Source: Hylemonella sp. UBA6679 (GTDB lineage Bacteria; Pseudomonadota; Gammaproteobacteria; Burkholderiales; Burkholderiaceae_C). Taken from it: DNA of 31,821 nt. This document shows positions 1 to 7,793 of this stretch, one piece after another (the first letter of the stretch is position 1; every line of letters starts with the position of its first letter). A model generated the notes under the pieces. That model made no database searches. It was not told the origin of the DNA and saw only the letters and a list, made by a program, of their open reading frames with translations. Made by a program: the position numbers and the translations under genes. The DNA is taken from assembly GCA_002454975.1 (NCBI GenBank), contig DKJZ01000008.1:1-31821 (forward strand), read 5' to 3'.

Positions 1-1
1 C

Positions 2-625
2 AAGCTGCTGCCCAAGTGCGACCCGGTGCACAAGGTCACCATCATCCCGCGCGGCCGCGCCTTGGGTGTGACCATGAGCCTGCCCGAGAAAGACCGCTAC
101 AGTTTTGACCGCGAGTACATGCTTAACCAAATCAGCATGTTGTTCGGTGGACGCATTGCCGAAGAGGTGTTCATGAACCAAATGACCACCGGCGCGTCCA
201 ACGACTTTGAGCGTGCCACCTCCATTGCCCGCGATATGGTGATGCGCTACGGCATGACCGATGCGCTGGGCCCCATGGTTTACGCCGAAAACGAAGGCGA
301 AGTGTTCTTGGGTCGCTCGGTGACCAAAACCACCAACATGAGCGAGCAGACCATGCAAAAGGTCGACGCCGAAGTGCGCCGCATCATCGACGAGCAGTAC
401 AACCTGGCCCGTCGCCTGATTGAAGACAACCAGGACAAAATGCACGCCATGGCCAAGGCCTTGCTGGAGTGGGAAACCATCGATGCTGACCAGCTGAACG
501 ACATCATGGCGGGCAAAGAGCCCACAGCGCCCAAAGACTGGACACCCAAGCGCAACGACGGTGGCAGCAATGGCTCCGGTGGCACCCCTGCGGTGAGCAC
601 CGACCCTGCGCCCACGGCCGCCTAA
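2..625 (+). CDS. ftsH: ATP-dependent zinc metalloprotease FtsH, C-terminal part (5' end outside window)
   Basis: This is the last ~207 residues of the membrane-anchored AAA+ protease FtsH, which degrades misfolded membrane proteins and unstable regulators. The open frame runs from base 2 without a start, so the transmembrane segments, AAA+ domain and HEXXH zinc site lie upstream of the window. What remains is the M41 peptidase domain: KVTIIPRGRALGVT near the start, LFGGRIAEEVF, and TTGASNDF, which carries the Asp that is the third zinc ligand in this family. A helical segment follows (EVRRIIDEQYNLARRLI), then a Gly/Ser/Pro/Ala-rich tail with no fixed structure expected. The frame ends at TAA, followed within 20 bases by a hairpin terminator. 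folP and glmM follow on the same strand, the same order as in E. coli. The identification is secure; only completeness is missing. Confidence 0.97.
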   Translation, partial: KLLPKCDPVHKVTIIPRGRALGVTMSLPEKDRYSFDREYMLNQISMLFGGRIAEEVFMNQMTTGASNDFERATSIARDMVMRYGMTDALGPMVYAENEGEVFLGRSVTKTTNMSEQTMQKVDAEVRRIIDEQYNLARRLIEDNQDKMHAMAKALLEWETIDADQLNDIMAGKEPTAPKDWTPKRNDGGSNGSGGTPAVSTDPAPTAA

Positions 626-643
626 GGCCTGCGCCAATACCAC

Positions 644-670
644 AACGGGGCCTAGTGCCCCGTTTGTCTT
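644..670 (+). terminator. Rho-independent terminator after ftsH
   Basis: AACGGGGC (644-651) and GCCCCGTT (657-664) form an 8-bp stem with a 5-base loop, followed by the T-rich TGTCTT. It ends one base before the folP start codon, so folP has almost no leader of its own downstream of it. Seen directly; efficiency is inferred. Confidence 0.75.
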
Positions 671-671
671 C

Positions 672-1544
672 ATGATCTGGCAAACCGCCCGTTTTCAAAT
701 TGACCTGAGCCGTCCGCGCGTGATGGGCATTGTCAACGTCACGCCCGATTCGTTTTCTGATGGTGGCCGGCACGCCAATACCCGCGCTGCGTTGGCGCAT
801 GCCGAGCAGCTGCTTTCTGACGGCGCGCATATCCTGGACATTGGCGGTGAGTCCACCCGCCCAGGGGCTGCCCCTGTGACGCTGGAAGACGAGCTCGCAC
901 GCGTGCTGCCCGTGCTGCGCGAGGCGCTCAAGTTCGGCGTGCCTTTGTCGATCGATACCTACAAGCCTGAGGTCATGCAAGCCGCCTTGGACGCTGGGGC
1001 AGACATCATCAACGATGTTTGGGCCTTGCGTTGGCAAGCGTCACCGCAGGCCTTGGCCGGGCCAGCTGTGGTGGCCGCGCATGCCAGTGCAGGCGTTTGC
1101 CTCATGCACATGCACCGCGACCCTGCGAGCATGCAAGTGCACACCATGGCAGGCGATGTGGTGCCTCAGGTGCTACACTTTTTGGAGCACCAAAGCCAAT
1201 ATTTGCATGGGCTAGGTGTGCAAAAGTCTCGCATTGTGTGGGATATGGGCATAGGTTTTGGCAAAACAGTGGCGCAAAACTTTACTTTGCTGGCGCGCCA
1301 AAGTGAGTTGTGTGCGCATGGCTATCCGGTCTTGGCTGGCTGGTCACGCAAATCGTCGTTGGGGGCGGTGACGGGTCTGCCCGACCAGCAGGCACAGGCC
1401 GCGAGCCACCCGCGCATGGTGCCCAGCGTGGCTGCAGCCTTGTTGGCGGTGGCGCGGGGCGCGCGCGTGGTGCGTGTGCATGATGTGAAAGAAACCGTGC
1501 AGGCTTTGCAAGTGTGGCAAGCCATGCACGAACAAGAGAGTTGA
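672..1544 (+). CDS. folP: Dihydropteroate synthase
   Basis: FolP joins p-aminobenzoate to dihydropterin pyrophosphate to give dihydropteroate, a step of folate synthesis in the cytoplasm and the target of sulfonamides. The 290-residue product is of normal length and has the TIM-barrel hallmarks in order: MGIVNVTPDSFSDGG (pyrophosphate/Mg loop, about residues 17-31), DIGGESTRPGA, a central IDTYKPEVMQAALDAGADI, LMHMH, GIGFGKT, the pterin-site GWSRKSSLG, and RVHDVKE near the C-terminus. The ATG at 672 gives an N-terminus that aligns with E. coli FolP (short strand, then LSRPRVMGI). It has no clear Shine-Dalgarno sequence because a terminator hairpin ends immediately before it. It is coupled to glmM, whose ATG begins one base after the folP stop. 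No sign of truncation or of a resistance-type insertion was seen. Confidence 0.96.
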   Translation: MIWQTARFQIDLSRPRVMGIVNVTPDSFSDGGRHANTRAALAHAEQLLSDGAHILDIGGESTRPGAAPVTLEDELARVLPVLREALKFGVPLSIDTYKPEVMQAALDAGADIINDVWALRWQASPQALAGPAVVAAHASAGVCLMHMHRDPASMQVHTMAGDVVPQVLHFLEHQSQYLHGLGVQKSRIVWDMGIGFGKTVAQNFTLLARQSELCAHGYPVLAGWSRKSSLGAVTGLPDQQAQAASHPRMVPSVAAALLAVARGARVVRVHDVKETVQALQVWQAMHEQES

Positions 1545-1545
1545 C

Positions 1546-2877
1546 ATGAGCAGACATTATTTCGGAACCGATGGCATACGCGGCACCGTGGGCCAAGCGC
1601 CTATCACGCCAGACTTTGTCTTGCGCTTGGCGCATGCGGTGGGGCGTGTGCTCAAGCGTACCGAGGCCAAGCCTGTGGTGCTCATCGGTAAAGACACGCG
1701 TATTTCTGGTTACATGCTGGAAAGCGCTTTGGAATCAGGGTTTAACTCCGCAGGTGTGGATGTGGTCTTGCTTGGCCCTTTGCCCACCCCGGGCGTGGCG
1801 TACCTCACGCGCGCGCAACGCGCCTCGCTTGGCGTGGTGATCAGTGCGAGCCACAACCCTTACCCCGACAACGGCATCAAATTTTTCAGCGCCCAAGGCG
1901 CCAAGCTGCCCGACGCCTGGGAGCTGTCTGTGGAGGCCGCTCTCGAGGAGCCAGCGGTGTGGGTGGATTCCAGTGCGCTGGGCAAAACCCGCCGTCTTGA
2001 CGATGCAGCCGGGCGCTACATCGAGTTTTGCAAGTCCACCTTTGCCAACGACCTGACCCTCAAAAGCCTGCGCATTGTGGTGGATGGCGCGCATGGCGCG
2101 GCTTATCACATCGCACCCAAAGTGTTCCACGAGCTCGGTGCGGAGGTGGTGGCCATTGGTTGCAGCCCCGACGGTCTCAACATCAACGACCATGTTGGGG
2201 CCACCCACCCTGAGGCGCTGGTGGCCGCTGTCAAACACCACCGCGCTGATTTCGGTGTGGCCTTGGACGGCGACGCAGACCGCTTGTTGATGGTGGACGC
2301 CCAGGGCCGCTTGTACAACGGCGATGAGTTGCTCTACCTGATGACCAGCGAGCGTTTGTCGCGCGGCGAGGTCGTGCCAGGTGTGGTGGGCACGCTCATG
2401 ACCAACATGGCCATTGAGGTGGCGCTGCGCGAGCGCGGCCTGGACTTTGTGCGTGCCAAGGTGGGCGACCGCTACGTGCTCGAAGCCTTGATTGCCAACA
2501 ACTGGGTGTTGGGCGGCGAAGGCTCGGGCCACCTCTTGGCCCTCGATAAACACACCACCGGGGACGGCCTGATCTCGGCCTTGCAGGTGCTGCAAACCTG
2601 TGTGCGCAGCGGCCGCACCATGGCTGAGCTGCTGCAAGATGTGCAGTTGTTCCCGCAGACCCTCATCAACGTGCGCCTCACACCAGGGCAAGACTGGCAA
2701 AGCAACACGCTGCTGAAGTCTGTGCAACTTGAGGTTGAGGCTGAATTGGGCAAAACAGGCCGTGTGCTCATTCGCCCCAGTGGCACCGAGCCTTTGGTGC
2801 GTGTGATGGTCGAGGCCAAAGACGCCGCACAAGCCAAACGCTGCGCACAAAAGCTGGCCGATACCCTCAAGGCTTGA
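1546..2877 (+). CDS. glmM: Phosphoglucosamine mutase
   Basis: GlmM converts glucosamine-6-phosphate to glucosamine-1-phosphate on the way to UDP-GlcNAc for peptidoglycan and lipopolysaccharide. The 443-residue length is typical. Visible motifs are FGTDGIRGT at the N-terminus, the catalytic phosphoserine loop ISASHNP with Ser102, the Mg-binding loop DGDADR (Asp241, 243, 245), the sugar-binding loop GGEGSGH, and the phosphate-binding RPSGTEPLVRV near the C-terminus. The start lies one base after the folP stop, with a purine-rich AGAGAG ribosome site inside the folP end, so translation is probably coupled. The gene converges with the VanZ-like gene on the other strand, with only 3 bases between the stop codons. 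The position after ftsH and folP is the usual one in proteobacteria. Confidence 0.97.
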   Translation: MSRHYFGTDGIRGTVGQAPITPDFVLRLAHAVGRVLKRTEAKPVVLIGKDTRISGYMLESALESGFNSAGVDVVLLGPLPTPGVAYLTRAQRASLGVVISASHNPYPDNGIKFFSAQGAKLPDAWELSVEAALEEPAVWVDSSALGKTRRLDDAAGRYIEFCKSTFANDLTLKSLRIVVDGAHGAAYHIAPKVFHELGAEVVAIGCSPDGLNINDHVGATHPEALVAAVKHHRADFGVALDGDADRLLMVDAQGRLYNGDELLYLMTSERLSRGEVVPGVVGTLMTNMAIEVALRERGLDFVRAKVGDRYVLEALIANNWVLGGEGSGHLLALDKHTTGDGLISALQVLQTCVRSGRTMAELLQDVQLFPQTLINVRLTPGQDWQSNTLLKSVQLEVEAELGKTGRVLIRPSGTEPLVRVMVEAKDAAQAKRCAQKLADTLKA

Positions 2878-2880
2878 GGT

Positions 2881-3336
2881 TCAACGGGGGTCGGCTGGCC
2901 CCCGCTGGCTGCGCTTGAGCTGTGCAGGCCAGGGCGTTAAAGAGCGTATGAACCAGCGTATGAACCAGGGCATGACCCTGGCAACCAAGGCGGCTCCAAG
3001 AGCGATGCCCACAGCATCGGCCACCACATCTGCGACTTCGCCATAACGCCAGCCGCTGGCGTGTTGAGCCAGTTCAATGGCCACACCCAAGGCCATCAAG
3101 CCCAGAGCCATCCCGTTGAGCGGCATCCAACGCAGTGGTGCCCAGTGCGTCGGCAAGATGCGTTTTTGCTCGGGGTAAGCCAACAGGCCCAACACCATCA
3201 GCACCGCGAAACCCAAAGCGTGTTGAGCCTTGTCCCACACATCCAAAGCTTGAGGCGGCAAGTGCGTGACTGGCAGCAACGACAGCACCGTCACAGCCCC
3301 ACAAGCCAGCCAGAAACACCAACGCATCGACACCAT
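2881..3336 (-). CDS. VanZ-like family small membrane protein
   Basis: A 151-residue integral membrane protein with about four hydrophobic segments (roughly residues 5-22, 40-54, 72-90 and 103-125) and a basic C-terminal tail. It matches the VanZ-like family pattern: DKAQHALGF (D35..H39), an IELAQ segment (E88..Q91), then GEVADVVADAVGIALG, the acidic pattern before the last helix. The family is named after a teicoplanin-resistance protein, but most members have no known function, so no role is assigned here. Met4 (3327) is an alternative start; no strong ribosome site was seen for either. It lies downstream of the porin on the same strand but behind a strong terminator, so it probably has its own weak promoter. 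Its 3' end nearly touches that of glmM. Confidence 0.8.
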   Translation of the reverse strand: MVSMRWCFWLACGAVTVLSLLPVTHLPPQALDVWDKAQHALGFAVLMVLGLLAYPEQKRILPTHWAPLRWMPLNGMALGLMALGVAIELAQHASGWRYGEVADVVADAVGIALGAALVARVMPWFIRWFIRSLTPWPAQLKRSQRGPADPR

Positions 3337-3362
3337 GCCGCTATTGTGACCTGACGCGCATC

Positions 3363-3385
3363 AAAAAAGCCGCTGAAAAGCGGCT
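3363..3385 (-). terminator. Rho-independent terminator of the porin gene
   Basis: Read on the minus strand, AGCCGC, a 6-base loop and GCGGCT form the stem, followed by a run of T (six A on the plus strand at 3363-3368). It lies about 60 bases after the porin stop and ahead of the VanZ-like start. A second, perfect 9-bp palindromic hairpin (plus strand 3420-3439) directly follows the porin stop and may back it up. Confidence 0.85.
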
Positions 3386-3447
3386 GTGAAAGGTGTTGTG
3401 CACCTGTGGAGAAAATTCAAGCGTGGCCTGGGCCACGCTGTGCTTCA

Positions 3448-4545
3448 TCAGAAGTCGAAACGCAGGCCCACGGACAGGCCATTGCCATCGGCGCCATTTG
3501 TACCGGCTTGGTTGGCAGAACGACCTTCAGCCCAGGGCACAATTTTCGCATTGGCTTGGTTGTCTAACGTGGCGTAGTTGACATACACACGCAGTTGCTT
3601 GTCCAGCACGCGCTCCAAGCCCACGGTGTTCATCACGCTGTTGGCGTTGGCTTTGTTGGCGTTGCGGTTGAAGCTTTGTGCACGCACAAACATGGTGGGT
3701 GTCAATTTGTACTCAGCACCCACACCGGTGACTTTGCTGCCCTCGTCTGTACCCGACTTCATGTAGTTGGCTTCTTGGTAAAAAGCCACCACTTTGAAGT
3801 CGCCAGTGGCTTGGTAGGCCAGTGCCAAACGCATGGCATCGCGCTTGCCGTCTTTGGCATCAGTGCCATAACCTTCGCCAGCCAAAGCTGCACTCAGCGC
3901 CCCAGCGTTGTAGGTCACAGACATGCTGGTCACAGTGGTTTGTTTTTCGTTGGAGCCGTCGGTAACAGCTGTTGAACCTTCATGGGGTGCGTAGGCCAGC
4001 GACAAACGCAAGCCACTCATGCTGGGCGACTGGTACTGGATGATGTTGTCAGGACGCTCGTCAAATTTGGCACCCGCGCGGGTGATGTTGCGCATGTCAC
4101 CCACTTGGTCGCCAAACAAATTGGCTGGGCCGCGAGCTACTTTGAAGGGCGTGTCGAACTTACCAAATTTGACGTTACCGAAGCCGCCTTCGAGACCAAC
4201 GAATGTGTCGCGGGTGGCAAGGCGGTTCTTGTCATCTTGTGTACCGCTAGAAACAGCAGTGTCAGAAGTTTTGTTGAACAAAATCTCCTGCTCAATTTGC
4301 CAAATGCCTTTGAAATCACCAAACGATTTGTCGCCACGGAAACCCAGGTGCGATGAATTGCTAGACAGGTTCAAGCGGTTGTATTTGGCGCCGTCGTTGA
4401 GCTGGTCCACCGACATGTGGGCGCGGCCATAAAACTCCCAGTTGCTGTTGGTTTTGATGGTGCTTTGGGCGTTTGCCATCGCAGCGCAGCCCAGGCCCAG
4501 GGCCATCACGAGCGCTTGGCTCAAGGTTGATGTTTGAAAAGTCAT
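3448..4545 (-). CDS. Gram-negative trimeric porin (Omp32/PhoE-like general porin)
   Basis: This encodes a 365-residue outer-membrane beta-barrel porin of the betaproteobacterial porin-4 type. The ATG at 4545 is chosen because GGAG sits 7 bases upstream and because it opens directly into a signal peptide (basic-free short N-region, then LSQALVMALGLGCAAMANA, cleavage before QST). A longer open frame to 4605 has no ribosome site. The mature part is rich in alternating strands and contains NSSHLGFRGDKSFGDFKGIWQIEQEI and LEGGFGNVKFGKFDTPFK, typical of early strands of these porins, and RGPANLFGDQVGDMRN resembling the constriction loop. It ends in LRFDF with a terminal Phe, the outer-membrane assembly signal. 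Four PhoB-like half-sites lie upstream, so phosphate-starvation control is inferred. Whether the channel prefers phosphate cannot be read from sequence. Confidence 0.93.
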   Translation of the reverse strand: MTFQTSTLSQALVMALGLGCAAMANAQSTIKTNSNWEFYGRAHMSVDQLNDGAKYNRLNLSSNSSHLGFRGDKSFGDFKGIWQIEQEILFNKTSDTAVSSGTQDDKNRLATRDTFVGLEGGFGNVKFGKFDTPFKVARGPANLFGDQVGDMRNITRAGAKFDERPDNIIQYQSPSMSGLRLSLAYAPHEGSTAVTDGSNEKQTTVTSMSVTYNAGALSAALAGEGYGTDAKDGKRDAMRLALAYQATGDFKVVAFYQEANYMKSGTDEGSKVTGVGAEYKLTPTMFVRAQSFNRNANKANANSVMNTVGLERVLDKQLRVYVNYATLDNQANAKIVPWAEGRSANQAGTNGADGNGLSVGLRFDF

Positions 4546-4592
4546 GAAGAACTCCAAGGGTTGAAAAAACGTATGGAGTGTGGTGTGCCCAC

Positions 4593-4632
4593 ATGTCAGA
4601 ACCATGTAGAAACCATGAAGTTTTCATGACAC
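4593..4632 (-). promoter_or_regulatory. Array of four PhoB half-sites upstream of the porin
   Basis: On the minus strand the 7-mers GTGTCAT, ACTTCAT, TCTACAT and CTGACAT follow each other with 4-base spacers (GAAA, GGTT, GGTT), an exact 11-base period over four units. This is the architecture of two tandem Pho boxes, reading toward the porin. A weak -10 candidate, CACACT (4577-4582), lies 10 bases past the last half-site. The repeats are seen directly; PhoB binding is inferred. Confidence 0.8.
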
Positions 4633-4681
4633 CCAACCAGGTAGCGATGCGCATCGGTGTGCCCGATCTTGTGTGACAAAA

Positions 4682-4710
4682 GTTTCATTTTTTTGTCATC
4701 AATTCTTCAT
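4682..4710 (+). promoter_or_regulatory. PhoB box (three half-sites) upstream of olsB
   Basis: GTTTCAT (4682), TTGTCAT (4693) and TCTTCAT (4704) are spaced exactly 11 bases apart and read toward olsB. A poor -10 candidate, AACACT (4721-4726), lies 10 bases after the last one. The array stands back to back with the porin array, about 50 bases away. Confidence 0.72.
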
Positions 4711-4785
4711 GCCGCATCGCAACACTTGTGGCTTACCAACATAGCCATAAGAAGCCTGCACGGGCTTGAACCTAAGGAGTTCTGC

Positions 4786-5610
4786 ATGAAAGACCTGCCC
4801 AATCCCACCTTGCCTTTGGATGCCCATGTTTTTAACCGGGGGTTGCTTCATCGACCGGATACAGCAAGTCAAACTGTGGCCACAAGCGGTATCACGGTGG
4901 CTTGGGCGCAGCACCAAGACGAAGTTCGTGAAGCCCAGCGTTTGAGGTTTGAGGTGTTCGCCACCGAGATGGGGGCTCGCTTGAGCACCTCGTTGCCCGG
5001 GCACGACATCGACCTCTTTGATGATTTTTGCGAACACCTCTTGGTGCGTGATGCTGCCTCTCACCAAGTCATCGGTACCTACCGTGTGCTCACACCGGCA
5101 CAAGCCAAACGCATAGGCAGCACCTACAGCGACCTCGAGTTTGACCTGACCCGTTTACGCGGTTTGCGCTCGCGCATGGTGGAGTTGGGGCGCAGCTGCG
5201 TGCACCCGCAGCATCGCCACGGCGGCGTGATCATGGCCCTGTGGGGTGCCTTGGCTGAGTTCATGGTGCGTAACCAGCTCGACACCATGGTGGGCTGCGC
5301 CAGCATTCCCATGCTGCACAACGGTGTGGTCAGTGGCGATGTGGCAGCCAGCATTTGGCACCAGCTCAAAGACACCCACTTGGCGCCCTTTGATTTGCAT
5401 GTGTGGCCACGTTTGCCCTTGCCTGTCGACCAGCTGGAGCACCACATCCAGGTGGAGCCGCCCGCCCTCATCAAAGGGTATTTGCGCCTGGGGGCCAAAG
5501 TGCTGGGCGCACCTGCCTGGGATCCAGACTTCAACACCGCTGACTTGCCCATGCTCATGCGCATCCAAGATTTACCCGCGCGTTACAGACGCCATTTTTT
5601 AGGTGCCTAA
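4786..5610 (+). CDS. olsB: OlsB-like L-ornithine N-alpha-acyltransferase (GNAT fold)
   Basis: OlsB transfers a 3-hydroxyacyl chain from acyl carrier protein to ornithine, giving lyso-ornithine lipid, the first step toward phosphorus-free ornithine lipids. The 274-residue product has the features of this acyltransferase family: REAQRLRFEVFATEMGA (about 48-64), a D-x-D-x-F-D-x-F-C-E-H-L-L-V stretch (74-87), IGTYRVL (96-102), YSDLEFDL, the conserved ELGRSCV (133-139), and the segment ALWGALAEFM ending in VGCASIP (169-175). The ATG at 4786 is chosen because AAGGAG lies 6 bases upstream; a longer frame to 4657 would overlap the Pho-box region. Three PhoB half-sites precede it, which fits the known phosphate control of ornithine lipids in other bacteria. 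The second enzyme, OlsA, is not in the window. A related N-acyl amino acid synthase with another amino acid as substrate is possible. Confidence 0.75.
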   Translation: MKDLPNPTLPLDAHVFNRGLLHRPDTASQTVATSGITVAWAQHQDEVREAQRLRFEVFATEMGARLSTSLPGHDIDLFDDFCEHLLVRDAASHQVIGTYRVLTPAQAKRIGSTYSDLEFDLTRLRGLRSRMVELGRSCVHPQHRHGGVIMALWGALAEFMVRNQLDTMVGCASIPMLHNGVVSGDVAASIWHQLKDTHLAPFDLHVWPRLPLPVDQLEHHIQVEPPALIKGYLRLGAKVLGAPAWDPDFNTADLPMLMRIQDLPARYRRHFLGA

Positions 5611-5615
5611 GCGTT

Positions 5616-5644
5616 CTTTCATGGTGCTGTCATGAAGCTGTCAC
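5616..5644 (+). promoter_or_regulatory. PhoB box (three half-sites) upstream of ppk
   Basis: CTTTCAT (5616), CTGTCAT (5627) and CTGTCAC (5638) repeat on an 11-base period with spacers GGTG and GAAG. The last two match the E. coli Pho-box consensus almost perfectly. AAAAAT (5655-5660), 10 bases further, could serve as the -10. The first half-site begins 6 bases after the olsB stop. Confidence 0.88.
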
Positions 5645-5686
5645 ACACACCAGAAAAAATGATTTCATTGTTTTACCGACAGCCCT

Positions 5687-7786
5687 ATGGCCACCCCACA
5701 CAAGCTCACACCCGTCACCACACCAGAGCCACTTGCGCTGCTCGACCGTGACCACAGCATCCTTGCGTTCAACGAGCGGGTGCTGGATTGGGCCGGGCGT
5801 GAGGATGTGCCCTTGCTTGAGCGGCTGCGTTACCTCACCATTGTTTCATCCAACCTCGATGAATTTTTTGAGGTCAGGTTTGAGCCCCATGTCATGGCCC
5901 GCCGCCACGCCATGCAGCGCGGCTTGCCTTCGCCTGCCACGTTTGATGCGCTGGTGGCCAGCACGCAAGACCTGGTTCGCCGCCAATACGAGCTCTTCAA
6001 CACCGTGCTCATGCCCGCGTTTGACAAGCATGGCGTGCGTGTCTTGTCCCATGGGGAGCGCAACCTCACTCAGCGGCGCTGGGTGCAGCAGTATTTCGAG
6101 CAAGAGGTGCAGCCCCTGTTGGTGCCTGTGGGCTTGGACCCCTCGCACCCCTTCCCACAAGTGGCCAACAAATCCTTGAACTTCATTGTGCGGTTGACCG
6201 GTCACGATGCCTTTGGTCGCAAGAACGAGGTGGCCATTGTCAAGGTGCCGCGCAGCTTGCCGCGCATCATTCCTTTGCCTGCCAAGTTGGCAGGCAAGCG
6301 AAAACTGTTTGTGTCCATATCCAGCGTGATCCGCGCGCATTTGCAAGACCTGTTTCCGGGTCGCGAGGTCACCGAGTTTTCACAGTTTCGCGTCACGCGG
6401 CACTCCGATTTGGCCGTGGACGAAGAAGATGTGAAAAACCTGCGCACCGCCCTGCGCCAAGGCTTGCAGCATCGCCACTACGGCGAGGCGGTGCGCTTGG
6501 AGGTGTCCTCGGGCTGCTCAGCGTTTTTAAGTGCGTTTCTTGAGGCCCAGTTTGAGCTGCCAGCCGAGGCGGTGTTTCGGGTGCATGGCCCGGTGAACTT
6601 GGTGCGCATGAGCCAAATGGTGGATTTGGTCGACTTGCCTGGTTTGCGCTTTGAGCCTTACCAAGCCAGCTACCCCCATCAGCTGCAAGAAGGGGCCTCG
6701 ATTTTTGATCGCCTCAAGCAAAGCGATGTGCTGATTCACCAGCCTTACGAGAGTTTTGAGGGTGTGCTGGATTTTCTGCGCGAAGCCGTCAACGACCCCC
6801 ATGTGTTGGCCATCAAGCAAACCGTTTACCGCACCGGCGCCAATTCGGTGCTGATGGATCTGTTGCGTGAGGCGGTGCGTCGTGGCAAAGAAGTGACCGT
6901 TGTGCTCGAGCTCAAGGCGCGGTTTGATGAAGAGGCCAACATCAACTGGGCAGAAATGCTCGAGTCGATTGGTGCCCAGGTGCTGTACGGCGTGGTGGGT
7001 TTGAAAACCCACGCAAAAATGATGCTCATCACCCGGCGCGAAGCCGGCAAGATCGTGCGTTACGCGCATCTCTCCACGGGCAACTACAACCCTGGCACTG
7101 CGCGCCTGTACACCGACATCAGCCACCTCACAGCTGACCGCCAACTCACCGCCGATGTGGACCATGTCTTTGTGCATCTCACCGGCCAAAACCGCTTGCC
7201 CAGGCTCAACCGCTTGTTGTTGGCACCTTTGCAACTGCACCGTAAGTTGATGGAGAAAATCCAAGCCCTGGGCGAAGCTTCCAAGGCCGGACAAAGCACG
7301 CGCTTGGTGGCCAAGATGAACGCGCTGACCGACGAACCGCTGATCCACGCCCTGATCGACGCTGGCCGTGCAGGCGTGAAGATCGACCTGATTGTGCGTG
7401 GCGCGTGCATGCTGCCCGCCCAGGTGCCAGGCTACACCGAGAACATCCGTGTGCGTTCGGTGGTGGGGCGTTTTCTTGAGCACTCGCGGGTGTTTTACTT
7501 TCAGGCCAATGACACCCAGAGCCTCTACCTGAGCAGCGCCGACTGGATGAACCGCAACATGATGCGCCGCGTGGAACTGGCTTGGCCAGTGACCGACCCG
7601 GTGCTGCGCCAACGTGTGCTGCAAGAGTGTCTGGACGTGTATTTGCAAGACCAGACCAATGCCTGGGAGCTGCAGCCCAACGGGCAATACACCCGGGTGA
7701 GTGGCTTTAACCGCAAAAACGCAATCAGTGCGCAAGCCACCTTGATGAAGCGTTACGCAGCCAAAGACGCCAATAAACCTAAGTGA
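5687..7786 (+). CDS. ppk: Polyphosphate kinase 1
   Basis: PPK1 reversibly adds the gamma phosphate of ATP to inorganic polyphosphate at the inner membrane. The 699-residue length is normal. The N-terminal domain shows LDRDHSILAFNERVLDW and ERLRYLTIVSSNLDEFFEVR. The two phospholipase-D-like catalytic domains carry KTHAKMMLITR with His442 (equivalent to the autophosphorylated His435 of E. coli), YAHLSTGNYN with His461, and LEHSRVFYF with His599 (E. coli His592). AIKQTVYRTG and ELKARFDEEANI are also family blocks. The ATG at 5687 has no strong ribosome site, but there is no better in-frame start and the N-terminus matches the family. A near-consensus Pho box lies just upstream. The sixA-type gene begins 7 bases after the stop, so the two form an operon. 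Confidence 0.97.
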   Translation: MATPHKLTPVTTPEPLALLDRDHSILAFNERVLDWAGREDVPLLERLRYLTIVSSNLDEFFEVRFEPHVMARRHAMQRGLPSPATFDALVASTQDLVRRQYELFNTVLMPAFDKHGVRVLSHGERNLTQRRWVQQYFEQEVQPLLVPVGLDPSHPFPQVANKSLNFIVRLTGHDAFGRKNEVAIVKVPRSLPRIIPLPAKLAGKRKLFVSISSVIRAHLQDLFPGREVTEFSQFRVTRHSDLAVDEEDVKNLRTALRQGLQHRHYGEAVRLEVSSGCSAFLSAFLEAQFELPAEAVFRVHGPVNLVRMSQMVDLVDLPGLRFEPYQASYPHQLQEGASIFDRLKQSDVLIHQPYESFEGVLDFLREAVNDPHVLAIKQTVYRTGANSVLMDLLREAVRRGKEVTVVLELKARFDEEANINWAEMLESIGAQVLYGVVGLKTHAKMMLITRREAGKIVRYAHLSTGNYNPGTARLYTDISHLTADRQLTADVDHVFVHLTGQNRLPRLNRLLLAPLQLHRKLMEKIQALGEASKAGQSTRLVAKMNALTDEPLIHALIDAGRAGVKIDLIVRGACMLPAQVPGYTENIRVRSVVGRFLEHSRVFYFQANDTQSLYLSSADWMNRNMMRRVELAWPVTDPVLRQRVLQECLDVYLQDQTNAWELQPNGQYTRVSGFNRKNAISAQATLMKRYAAKDANKPK

Positions 7787-7793
7787 GCTTGCT

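Noticed and set aside
1735..2850. 371-codon open frame antisense to glmM
   Set aside because: A GC-rich shadow frame; glmM is complete with all catalytic loops, and the antisense product has no recognisable domain.
2885..2904. GC-rich hairpin at the glmM/VanZ junction as a bidirectional terminator
   Set aside because: The stem is real (CGGGGG with CCCCCG plus two inner pairs) but there is no T-run on either side, and it lies inside the VanZ-like coding end.
4546..4605. N-terminal extension of the porin frame to 4605
   Set aside because: It would run through the Pho-box region, lacks a ribosome site and would bury the signal peptide. The ATG at 4545 has GGAG at proper spacing.
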